This document shows, one piece after another, positions 1 through 8,905 of a stretch of 64,000 bases of DNA (positions are counted from its first letter, which is position 1; every line of letters starts with the position of its first letter). Under the pieces are notes generated by a model. That model made no database searches, was not told where the DNA came from, and saw only the letters and a list, made by a program, of their open reading frames with translations. A program made the position numbers and the translations under genes. Location: positions 1,550,501 through 1,614,500 of the forward strand of contig CM056556.1 of assembly GCA_029721515.1 (NCBI GenBank), read 5' to 3'. This stretch comes from Synanceia verrucosa (taxonomy: Eukaryota; Chordata; Actinopteri; Perciformes; Synanceiidae).

Positions 1-261
1 ACAGTGAGACAATTAAAGATCTTATCTTAAAAAAAATATTTATCTGTAACAAAGTGAGTTCTACCCCTACAGCAGACAGTATGTTGAACACAGTTTAGGG
101 CGGCTGCATAAACCAGTCATAACAGTGGGCATAAAAACATGTGAATCCCACCACAGGAGAGTCTCCAATCAGTTGGAAAATGTCAACAGAAATCCACCAT
201 CATGCTTCCCATAGTATACTTGTTTTGTTTTTTTTTGTGAAGTGTTGGTGGTTGAGCTCAC

Positions 262-1325
262 CGTGAGGAGACCCTGTCCTCTTTCCTCCACGTCTTCTCT
301 GCTGGAGACTCCACTGATCGACTCAAACTGCTACAACGAAAGAGAGACGATCAACTTCAAAACCTGCTATCAGGTCTGCTGAGCAGGCAGTATGTTCATT
401 TAACGTAGCTGCATCATCACATGTACACCTGTACAGGTTTAGTGTATAATAAAATATGATTTACTCTTTACTGTACCTTGTTTCTTCATCTGCCAGATAC
501 TCAAGCTGACTGCTCTCCCAGAGACCTTCAGCTCCACATTTTCCACTAATAAAACACAAATGAAGCCAAAGAATGAAGTAAAAAATTCTTAATATTGTGA
601 TGTTACAGACTCACTGTTGTTTGAAGGGATTGATCTGTTATAAGGTAACTGAAGCCGTAGTTTTATAGCTTTTAGCAGTAGTAACAGTAGTTTTCATGGA
701 GGGGAGGTGGAGTGATTCAAATCAAATGAAATTCAAACTACTACCTTCATCTGCTTCTCCTTTAATTTAAAACGTTCTTCTATTTTAAAGTGATCCTCGT
801 GTTTTCTGCAGGAGGAGCTGCTCGTCCTTTTACTGTACTTATTTTTTTAATCAGCTTTAACATTTGTGTCTAAACACAAAAAAGTTTTTGCAGATCTAAA
901 GCCAAAGCCGTCAGGAGGCTCCTACATTAACATACTAGTATAATTTATTGGTATTTCAGTTTACCAATATGAGTGTGTCTTTTGAAAACTGTATCATGCC
1001 ATTTACTGAGGGTTAGGACAATTCAGCACAGTGAATATCTCATTCCTCCTGTAACCTAAATCCTGTCTAAATGGGCCTTTAGCCAGTTCAGCTGAACAGT
1101 TGAAGGTGTGCTGGCAGCGTACACTTCCTGTTTGGTGCTGGAGGCTGCAGTCTTCTCTTCAGGTTCACAGTCCTGTAGCTCTTCAAGCTGACTAACCTGG
1201 ACAAGAAAAAACAAAAACAATCACCTGGAAAGTTATGGTACTTCCAGAAAGATCTGCTCCTGAAGCAGAGCCTTGAATAAAGAGGCCCTGGAAAATGTCT
1301 CTGGAGCTTATTGAGACTGTGGTCT
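262..1325 (-). other. candidate further tdrd12 exons (unresolved)
   Basis: Three minus-strand stretches have both splice signals and an open frame: 1225-1325 (CTGCAG|AGACC to CCAG|GTGATT), 477-545 (TTAG|TGG to CAAG|GTACAG) and 262-330 (GTAG|CAG to ACG|GTGAGC). Between them, 1100-1190 holds an acidic open frame (LEELQDCEPEEK) without a clear donor. Their phases cannot all be reconciled by eye and none shows a motif I can recognise. They fall where the variable linker before the helicase is expected. Confidence 0.35.
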
Positions 1326-1539
1326 CTGCAGTGGAAATGGGGCTGTAGTTCAGGCATTATGAACACAATTATAAAAGGTGAAACAGCAGAAACCTAAAAA
1401 AGAAATCTGTATCAAATGCATTAGAGCAACAATAAAAAAAAAACAACAGGTGTCCAGAGCTCAGACCCATTTTTTTTATAATACTTATTGTAGAAAATAC
1501 CGGAGCTGCAGCTCTTAAAAGCTCTAGAAACAAACTCAC

Positions 1540-1591
1540 ACTGGGAGTCGGCCGCTGTTTGCTGCTGTCAGGATTCAGAAACTTCAGGAAC
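1540..1591 (-). CDS. tdrd12: tdrd12 exon 12 (FLNPD block)
   Basis: Acceptor CGACAG|GTTCCTG, phase 2 in, encoding FLKFLNPDSSKQRPTPS. LKFLNPD matches the LxFLNPD motif that precedes the helicase region in vertebrate TDRD12. The donor is uncertain: CAGT|GTGAGT ends the exon at 1540 (phase 0), CCCA|GTGTGA ends it at 1542 (phase 1). Confidence 0.7.
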
Positions 1592-2471
1592 CTGTCGGGT
1601 ACAGGAAGTGCACCGTCAGGATCAACCAATAATAGACATGAAACGTGCTGCTGGTCTCAGCCAGTCCTATGAGAGGTGCTGAATGTGACTGAGGTCAACT
1701 GTCACCTGAACAGACTGAGGTTTCTTGTCAGCGCTGCAGCCAAAGACGAGTCAGTTTCCTCCAACGAGTCCCTGAAACACAGAACAGGTCTGTTCACGTG
1801 ACAGTGAAAACATCCACATGTGGTGTAAAGTGACACGAGTCATCGCTCACCTGTCTGCTGGAGCTTCTGTGCTGATCTCTGACTGGACGCCTGCAGACTG
1901 ATGTTCATTTGTGAACCTGCTGCCATCCTCAGAGGTCTTCAGCTCATGTTGTCGGCTCTAAAGCAGCACAGAGGTCAGAGGTGAGGACTGTGTGGATATT
2001 CACTGGAGAACGGACAGTATCACAGTGAGCAGAAGTGCTGACCTGAGGCTCAGAGGAAGCTGTCAGCCGATCAGCTGCTCCGGCTGCAGGATCACAGCTA
2101 GAGGAAAAAGCTGAAAACAAGAATGAGAGAGATTTAACCAACATGAGTCCAAACTGGAGTGCAGTGTCCAGGAAGAACTTTTAACCACATTTACACTTTC
2201 AGACTTATTTCCGAGACACTTCTGAGCACATCTCTGATTAACAAAAAGATTTAAAGTGGTTATTTCTGTGACAGTTTGCTGAGAAAAAGTGTTGCAGATC
2301 TGTGGATTAAATCAACTCAACAATTTGTCAGCATAACGTCTCTTGGTCGGGGACAGACCAGAGTAAAATCTATGAGTGGTCGGCTCCATTTGAGGATAAA
2401 CATCATGTGAACTAAAGCTCCAGAAAATCAAACCCTTAGTTGAGAGAATGTTTTATCAATGTCTGTGTCCA

Positions 2472-2503
<32 letters not shown>

Positions 2504-5500
2504 CAGTGTTTGTCTGGTGCAGGGCTGTAAGGGTCTACATGTAGTCCGACATGTGGATCTTGAACTGTATCACTGCCCTGAACAGGAAGTCACATCTGTG
2601 TGTTTACCTGGAGGAGATCGAGTTGTTTGTGCTGACGTCTTTTTAGGTGTTTGGTTTAAGATGCTGGAGGACAACATGACAGGAAATTGGTCCACCTCGA
2701 CCGGCCCTCCGCTGTCTGCAGACTTTCTGCTGTAATACGCAAATTTCTTGACCACCAGTTCGTCGTTTACACAGATCTGAAAGATCACAGAACTCGTGGA
2801 GATTATTTTCTGAAATTCAAATTGAAAAAGGGCTTAATGGCACAAAACAGAGAAAGAGTGAAATAAACAAAAATATGACTACAACAAGCAAAGATCTGCA
2901 AGAACAGAAGTGTGTCGACAAAACTATGAAACATTAACTTTAGAACATAAACAGAAACAATGTGATACACTTTTAAAAGTAAATATATGTATATATCATA
3001 TACAAGTAAGTAAAGTTAACTTAAGATAAAATACTTTAAAACAGATATGTGTTCTGTTTATGTACAGTCTATGTTAATGCCTATTTCTCTAGCACACGGA
3101 AACGTACAATATACAATAACCGTCAAATTAAGCAAAAAAACAATAGAAAGGCAGATGGAAACAAAAACAACATTAAGACAAAGATGCTCATTTGTAAAGA
3201 ATGTCTTATAATCTTATGTTTATTGTTGTTTCTCTGAATGAATATGACTCTCTAAACCGTGGAGGAGGAGTCAAAGCTCACCTTGATGTTCCCTACAGTC
3301 AGGTAGAGCTCAACAGAAGTGGAGTCCGGCTCGGATTCAAGCAGCACGGCCTCTGTAAGAGTCGACGCTGACGAAAGGAAGCAAATTCTCAAAAGTGACT
3401 CTTCAATATTGAAAACGAGTTCCGCACACATCATCACAGTGTTGCTTCTATCATGAACAAAGAGCTCATCTGTGTGCCGTGTTGCTCACCTTGCAGCAGG
3501 TTGTGCAGGTAGAGAGTAGCAGAGCTGTCCCACTGAGTGGACGGGCTGCAGAGGAAAGAGATAAAACATACAGAAAAAAAGAAAAGCACATTTCCAGAGC
3601 TGAATAAAATGTGTTCATCGTTCAGACGTAAGCAGTGGGCTCCTCTTACATGAGCCCCGTCCTCTCCTCGTAGACGGACACTCTGAGGGTTGTTGGTTTG
3701 ATTCCTGCCAGGTGGAACCTCCTCACCCAGAAAGGCAGCTGGAGGAAGGTTGGCATAACGACTCGAATCCTTGTCGGGTCAAGACAAGAACGCAGGTGTT
3801 AAAAATGAAAACATCACATGTGTGAGCCCACATGACTTTATTTTTTGCCTTTCAGTCCTCAAATGATATGCAGTGGTCCAATGCTGAGGAGGACTGGTGC
3901 AGTCTGGTCTTACTGGTCTGACTGGATGACGAGACGTTCTCCGTGGTCGACCAGGAGGCAGCGAGCCTGAGAGGACACCGAGTCCACGATGATCGACTCC
4001 ACCAGGGCCCGACACCACGACTTTGTCACGGACCAGTAGACCACGCAGATCTGAGAGGAGACACAGTGAAACACATCAGAGAGGCCAGTGGAGCATCCTG
4101 GGACCTTATTTCAGACAGAGTAGAGTAACCAACGATGAGAAAAAAAAAAAATTCTGATTCTGTTCATGAGATTACAAGTTAAAACAGTAAATAATGAGTA
4201 ATCATTTTCTTTTCTTTCTGTGAAAGAAGATGATGTATGTGGTGTCTACTTTGTCATCACAGTTCTCTTAGAACCGACAGGAACCAAGTTTTCAGTTCCT
4301 GAACGCTCTGATTTTCGGCGTGAACACGTCTGTTGGTTCAAGATTAGGTGTGGGAACCGGCAGCGTCACGTTTCTCAGCCTGAAAATGCCACGAGTGTCA
4401 TGAGAGTTACCTGTCCCTCCTCCAGCGATTTGGGCTTCAACTTGCGCAGGTCCTGAGTGACATCATGGTAGAAGAGGTTCATCTGAGCCATCAGTCTGTT
4501 GTACCGGTCTGTGGTCTCAAGGTCACCCCCAGGAACCTGAACAACCCGACCCCAGAGGCAGGACGGACTCTCAACCTGCAGACGCCGGGAAGGAGGAGGC
4601 AGCAGAACTGGATCCAATAATAATAATAATAATAAATACAGATATACACTCACACTGTACACATGATTTGCATCCTCCAATCCTTTAAAATGACCCACCA
4701 GGTCACTGCTCAGAGACTCCAGAGTCAAAAAAATCAAGATTCAAAGACTATCCAATGGAGACATAACTCTAACAAATCACATCATGACACTTGGCTGCTG
4801 GCTATAATATTATTAATACAACAAGTGGGGCATCAGTTGTTAAAACAGCTGGACTCATCGCCATTACTGCCTGTGTTTTTCAAACCAATTGCACTGCTAT
4901 TTTATCTCTACAGGTCATGTCACCATAACAAATAGTAAAAATATATTCTAGTCATCTAAACATTGTGTTTAATATTTTCATTACAATTACTGATATATAT
5001 TGCTGCTGTATATTGTTTTTTTCCATTACTGGGATTTGTCTATGCTGCTGTGGCAAGTGAATTTCAACAAATAAAAAAATGTTCTATTCTATCAGCAGAG
5101 ATTAACATGGTAGAAACATATGAGAAGAGAGCAGAATAGTGATGAAAATAGCATTATTTCAATAAATAAAAAACTGTATAGCTGCTCTAATACAGACTTC
5201 AACTCTAGACTAATGGATATTTCACTCTACGTGAGTTAAACCCAAAAGAAACAATGCATAGTATTATACGCTACTGTTCAATGATCATTTTCCTCTTTAT
5301 GTTTTCTTTTGCTCAATCATAATGAAAGACAGGTCAATTATTTAACCACATTTGTAGTGTGTCTTTGAATAAATCACCAGATAGAAGAGCTACTCGTAAC
5401 TTTTACTTAAGTAAAAGTAGAAATACCACAGTCTAAAAATACTCCATTACAAGTGAAAGTCCTGAATTCAAAGTATTATCAGCAAAATGAGGAAACAGTA

Positions 5501-6179
5501 CTGCTTATGTCAAAATGGCTCCTTTCAAACTGCTGTATTGTTTTCTTTTTAATACTAAGAGCATTTTATTGATGTGTATATTACTGGGTAGATTAATACT
5601 GCATCATAGGATTAAATTATATAAGTATATGTGAAAAGTAATTTAAGTATTTAAACAGATAACAGCAGTGAGGAAAATAATGAAGTTCAGATTAGACCAC
5701 TTTTATTTCTGAAATGAAATTTCAAGTGGAGTAATATTACAAATATAAAGTAATGGCCTCTTTACCTCATTTTTCTAATAACACTTTGAATTCAGGACAG
5801 TTAGTTGTCATAGTGTAATTTAGGATATAACATTAACACTTTTAATGAGATAAAGGATAGCAATATTCATTCTATCTGATAAGTGCAGTTACTTCAGTAC
5901 CAGAGGTAAAAGTATTTACCGTTAGTTACTTTCTACTAATAGGAATTACACAAACAAAGGAAAGCTCGTGAAACTTTTGAGTCGCTTTTTTTGCTGCATA
6001 TTTTTTTTAACACAGGTGGAAACCCTCAACTGCCCCACTTTTTATCCACGAATCGTTCAGCTTAGTGGGCGTTAACGGTGTCAGTCATTAACGCTAATTA
6101 ACCGTTAAATTTGCTTCACTTACCTTCAAAATTGACAGTTTCAGCATAGTCTGTGTTATTTCTTCAATCCACGCCACAA
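1540..6179 (-). CDS. tdrd12: tdrd12, 5' part: Tudor domain-containing protein 12 (partial gene, first ten coding exons)
   Basis: TDRD12 is a germline protein of the piRNA pathway in nuage, combining Tudor domains with a DEAD-like helicase. Ten coding exons read from 6147 down to 1540 join without a phase conflict: 8 codons, then 55, then splits of phase 2, 2, 1, 0, 1, 0, 2 and 2. The start peptide MLKLSILK, the LEEGQ-ICVVYWSVTKSWCRA segment (about residues 59-77) and ICVNDELVVKKFAYYSR (about 192-208) match the order of the same blocks in vertebrate TDRD12. Residues about 60-130 form the N-terminal Tudor domain. The FLKFLNPDS block near residue 320 matches the region before the helicase. Helicase, second Tudor and CS domains are not in the window and should lie past the left edge. 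It follows cbfb on the same strand. Confidence 0.9.
1706..1771 (-). CDS. tdrd12: tdrd12 exon 11 (linker)
   Basis: 66 bp, phase 2 in and out, acceptor TTTCAG|GGACTC and donor TTCAG|GTGACA. It encodes DSLEETDSSLAAALTRNLSL. The phase fits both neighbours. Confidence 0.62.
1851..1957 (-). CDS. tdrd12: tdrd12 exon 10 (linker)
   Basis: 107 bp, phase 0 in, phase 2 out, acceptor CTTTAG|AGCCGA and donor ACAG|GTGAGC. It encodes SRQHELKTSEDGSRFTNEH and a polar tail. Low-complexity linker between the Tudor domain and the helicase; supported by open frame and splice sites rather than by conservation. Confidence 0.62.
2043..2083 (-). CDS. tdrd12: tdrd12 exon 9 (short linker exon)
   Basis: 41 bp inferred from phase: acceptor CTGCAG|CCGGAG, donor CAG|GTCAGC, phase 1 in and 0 out, encoding GAADRLTASSEPQ. 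An upstream acceptor at TCTAG would run into a stop in this phase. Sequence conservation is weak here, so the call rests on splice signals and phase. Confidence 0.6.
2608..2776 (-). CDS. tdrd12: tdrd12 exon 8
   Basis: 169 bp, phase 0 in, phase 1 out, acceptor TTTCAG|ATCTGT and donor CCAG|GTAAAC. It encodes ICVNDELVVKKFAYYSRKSA and a less conserved tail ending near SAQTTRSPP. The I-C-V-N-D block is a good family match (about residues 192-208). Confidence 0.88.
3282..3352 (-). CDS. tdrd12: tdrd12 exon 7
   Basis: 71 bp, phase 1 in, phase 0 out, acceptor TTACAG|AGGCCG and donor AAG|GTGAGC. It encodes AVLLESEPDSTSVELYLTVG then NIK, a beta-rich piece that precedes the conserved VNDEL block. Confidence 0.85.
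3490..3545 (-). CDS. tdrd12: tdrd12 exon 6
   Basis: 56 bp, phase 2 in, phase 1 out, acceptor CTGCAG|CCCGTC and donor CAAG|GTGAGC. It encodes PSTQWDSSATLYLHNLLQ; W-D and LxxLL-like spacing agree with the TDRD12 family segment after the first Tudor core. Confidence 0.85.
3650..3769 (-). CDS. tdrd12: tdrd12 exon 5
   Basis: 120 bp, phase 2 in and out, acceptor ACAAG|GATTCG and donor CAT|GTAAGA. It encodes IRVVMPTFLQLPFWVRRFHL and on to YEERTGL. The family signature 'LQLP' followed by basic residues marks the end of the Tudor core. Confidence 0.88.
3914..4050 (-). CDS. tdrd12: tdrd12 exon 4, Tudor core
   Basis: 137 bp, phase 0 in, phase 2 out, acceptor TCTCAG|ATCTGC and donor CCA|GTAAGA. It encodes ICVVYWSVTKSWCRALVES, then a strand ending CLLVDHGERLVIQSD. 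The W-C-R-A and CLLVDHG positions are typical of extended Tudor beta strands. About residues 64-109. Confidence 0.9.
4411..4575 (-). CDS. tdrd12: tdrd12 exon 3
   Basis: 55 codons, phase 0 in and out, acceptor CTGCAG|GTTGAG and donor CAG|GTAACT. It encodes VESPSCLWGRVVQV through KPKSLEEGQ, about residues 9-63, the lead-in to the N-terminal Tudor domain. The YNRLMAQMNLFYHDVTQD stretch is the conserved helix before the Tudor core. Confidence 0.9.
4576..6123. other. tdrd12 intron 2, with interspersed repeat
   Basis: No exon is seen. It holds a short (AAT)n tract at 4616-4636, AT-rich unique sequence, and an interspersed repeat from about 5395. TAACGG and CCGTTA motifs occur at 6073-6078 and 6102-6107, close to the start-codon exon. 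Confidence 0.7.
5395..5935 (-). mobile_element. teleost interspersed repeat, 'ACTTTTACTTAAGTAAAAGT' family, copy 1
   Basis: Starts with the near-palindrome ACTTTTACTTAAGTAAAAGT, followed by ACTCCATTACAAGTGAAAGT and CCTGAATTCAAAGTATTA. I know this pattern as a very common non-autonomous repeat of ray-finned fish; the class is not settled from this copy. It is in opposite orientation to the copy at 6838-7480. Confidence 0.6.
6124..6179 (-). CDS. tdrd12: tdrd12 exon 2, start codon exon
   Basis: The ATG is at 6147-6145 and the coding part is 6124-6147, eight codons reading MLKLSILK, phase 0. The donor is AAG|GTAAGTG. The acceptor at 6180 follows a run of T on the sense strand (TTTGCAG). This start is chosen because TDRD12 proteins begin with a similar short hydrophobic peptide and the next exon continues directly. 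Confidence 0.85.
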
Positions 6180-6197
6180 CTGCAAAAAAAAAGTAGC

Positions 6198-6440
6198 AAG
6201 TTAGCTAACTGCCGAATTCCACTGTAACTCCATTCATCACTTCAAGTTTGCTAACTGGCTAATTTAGCCGTAGCTCCATTTGTCGCAAGTTAGCTAACTG
6301 GCTAATTTAGCCGTAGCTCCACTCATTGCGTCAAGTTAGCTAACTGGCTAATTTAGCCCCAGCTCCATTCATCGCGTCAAGTTAGCTAACTGGCTAATTT
6401 AGCCGTAGTTACTAATCACGTCAAGTTAGCTAGCGGTCAA
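6198..6440. repeat. about 45-bp tandem repeat, 6 copies
   Basis: Units built around GTTAGCTAACTGGCTAATTT followed by a variable AGCCGTAGCTCC and CATTCATCGCGTCA tail recur near 6201, 6247, 6291, 6335, 6382 and 6425. It lies in the first tdrd12 intron between the non-coding exon and the ATG exon. The core GTTAGCTAAC is itself an inverted repeat. Confidence 0.85.
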
Positions 6441-6621
6441 CGTTTGGCACCTGTCAGCTAGCTAAGGCTAGCTAAAGTTAGCTCACTCGCGTCGTTACTT
6501 TATTTCACAGAAAACGAGACTAAAACTGCCGCTAGCTGAAGTCGAATATAGCAGGTCGTCAAAACAATGTTTTGTGTTTCTGTCCGCTTCAATTTCTACC
6601 TAATTAATCCGTGAAAAGTAC

Positions 6622-6760
6622 CTGTTTAGGGGAACAGACGGCGAATCAGTGGAGGCCAGCGAAGAAGGAACAGCTCATTCCGGATGTGAGCGGTAGAGGG
6701 CGCTGTTGAGAATGTTCCTACCGTTACTGCCTGAGGAGGAGGTGATGGTAGTGGGTGATG
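6622..6760 (-). promoter_or_regulatory. tdrd12: tdrd12 non-coding first exon and promoter
   Basis: A strong donor ACAG|GTACTT at 6622/6621 on the minus strand defines a likely untranslated first exon joined to the exon with the ATG. Upstream lie an ETS-type CCGGATGT (6680-6687), a GGTAGAGGGCGCT stretch, and TAACGG on the minus strand at 6726-6721, a consensus MYB site. The exact transcription start is not visible. Confidence 0.5.
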
Positions 6761-6837
6761 ATGATGATGCTGTTATTATTGTTGTTGTTGTTGTTGTTGT
6801 GTTGTAGTGTAGTGATGAACTACTATTATGCAGGCCA

Positions 6838-7480
6838 TGCATGAAATACATTTACTCAAGTACTGTACTAAGGTAGAATTTAAGATAAGATAATCCTTTG
6901 TTTGTCCCACAGATGGGGACATTTACAAAAAGAGGTACTTTACATTTACTGAAGTATTTCCATTATTTGCAGAATGTCAGAAAAAATGCGTGAAATATTC
7001 AAAATAATATCAGTGAAATATAAAAAAATATGACTAAAATATACAAAAACCACCACTTTCTGCTACTTCAGCTCCACTTCATCTCAGAGGAAACTGTTGT
7101 ACTTTCTATTCCACAGCATTTATTTTATTTTACAATGAAATTATTATTACTTTTTTACATTACAAAGAGCATATACTAATGCTGTATTACCATTAAATCA
7201 TTGATAAACCATAATGTTAAAATGCACTTACATGTTTTTGTTCGTCGTAAAAACAGAACAATATTCAATAATCATACACTGATTACTTTTGATAATTTCA
7301 GTACATTTTACGAATAATATTTACATTTACTTTGAGTGAAGTATTTGATCAGTGAAGTACTTTTACTTCAGTAAATTATATTATTTTTTTTTTATTTAAA
7401 AATGCTTTTTTCCCTTTTTCCTTTAACTTAAGAATATTCAGAGGTGAATGGAGTAGTCACATCTTGTACTTCAGTAAAAG
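6838..7480 (+). mobile_element. teleost interspersed repeat, copy 2 (near full length)
   Basis: Contains ATTTACTCAAGTACTGTACT at the start, then 'CTACTTCAGCTCCACTTCAT' and 'ATTCCACAGCATTTATTT', and ends with ACTTCAGTAAA and GTACTTCAGTAAAAGTAAAT. This is the opposite-orientation form of copy 1. A fragment with TTTCCCTCTGAGTAGTGGAG and TAGAAGTAGTAGAACTGTAC follows at about 7757-7840. Confidence 0.6.
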
Positions 7481-7756
7481 TAAATATTATGTTATGGTGT
7501 TTTTAAATATTTTACATTTTTCTGCCAACATTTTACTAATATTTATATTTTCTCTGGCTTCTATTTTTATGCAATTTACTGATATTTTTTGTGGCTATTT
7601 TACCAATATTTTAGGGATACTTGATGCATTCATCTTTTATTTTTTTCGACTAATAAAATGGAGCTCAGATTAAGTAAGTTTCATCTTAAATTTATAATTT
7701 ATCACAACACGGTTAATTACTCGGTTATATTTAGAATCATTAATCTGCAGAGTAAT

Positions 7757-7845
7757 TAAAGTTATGAAATAAATGTAGTAGAATAAAAGTACAATGCATT
7801 TCCCTCTGAGTAGTGGAGTAGAAGTAGTAGAACTGTACTGAAGTG
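7757..7845 (-). mobile_element. fragment of the same teleost repeat
   Basis: AGAATAAAAGTACAATGCAT, TTTCCCTCTGAGTAGTGGAG and TAGAAGTAG resemble the reverse complement of the middle of copy 2 (CTCCACTTCATCTCAGAGG). It is a solitary truncated piece. Confidence 0.5.
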
Positions 7846-8874
7846 CTGTATTCTCTCAGTACTTGTTTTTATTTACTTATTTATTCGTCTCTATATTTCC
7901 ATATTAATTTTCTCTTGCAGGTATATTCTGTCACACCTGTGTTGTCTTTTCTTGTCATGTTGTCCACTCACCGCAGCACTGACACAAACACCACTGACAC
8001 ACTGACATCTCATTGTTTGTTTGTTAAAAATCATTCTTTAATAAATTATGTTGCTTTTTGACCTCCAGCCGGTTGTTTCTTCTCCCTGTTTGCCTCTGAA
8101 CCGGTGAGCCAGTTCATCACAATGTTTATTGACCGTAAAACTTGTAAAATGTTACAAACTCGCCCATGATCTGATAGAAAAATCACCAGTTTTCTAAGCT
8201 CATGAGACGTTAATCATAATTCATAATGAGTCAGACTGAGAAAAAAGAAAGCATGAATGAACAAAAGGTTTTTCTTGGTTATAATAATAATAATAAAACC
8301 GTTAAAACACACTGGAAAATTAGCTTCTAGTTGCACAATATAAAAATAAAAGAGCTTGACTCAATCCACATTCATCGTATTTAACCCAGGAAGTGGATTT
8401 CTATAAAAATACATTAATAAAAGGAAACGATGAAAAACTAAAGCAACAAAAAAGACGTTTACATGGATTAGCCTAGCGCTGCTACTATTAGCTCATAACA
8501 AAGCTGAAAGATGGACAAAAATGAATGCATACAAGAAGTAATATAAAAAGTAAACATGATGACTTTCACACAAACAAAACAATAAGATAACAAACCATTT
8601 AGTGACAAACAGCTGTAACAGGACAGTCCGTTAATGATGAGGGATAGCTGGGCGACTGATCGATCAACGGATGGATCAATAGATGGATTATATTGACGCT
8701 GATGTTTCTGTAGTAGAATGTGTCCAAAGTATTTGTCTCATGAAAACCACGCATCTCAAAAACATCAACTTCTCATAATCTAGGAGAAAAAAAAACAGCT
8801 TTGTGAGAATTATTTTTGTCCAGATTATTGTTATTGAATTTAAGAAGTTGGAAATATTTGTAATATATGATAAC

Positions 8875-8905
<31 letters not shown>

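Noticed and set aside
1088..1190. Acidic frame LEELQDCEPEEKTAAS as a definite tdrd12 exon
   Set aside because: An acceptor-like TCAG precedes it but no clear donor follows before the stop, so it is kept only as part of the unresolved candidate region.
4663..4935. 90-residue plus frame antisense to the first tdrd12 coding exons
   Set aside because: Lies in the intron and on the opposite strand, without domain features.
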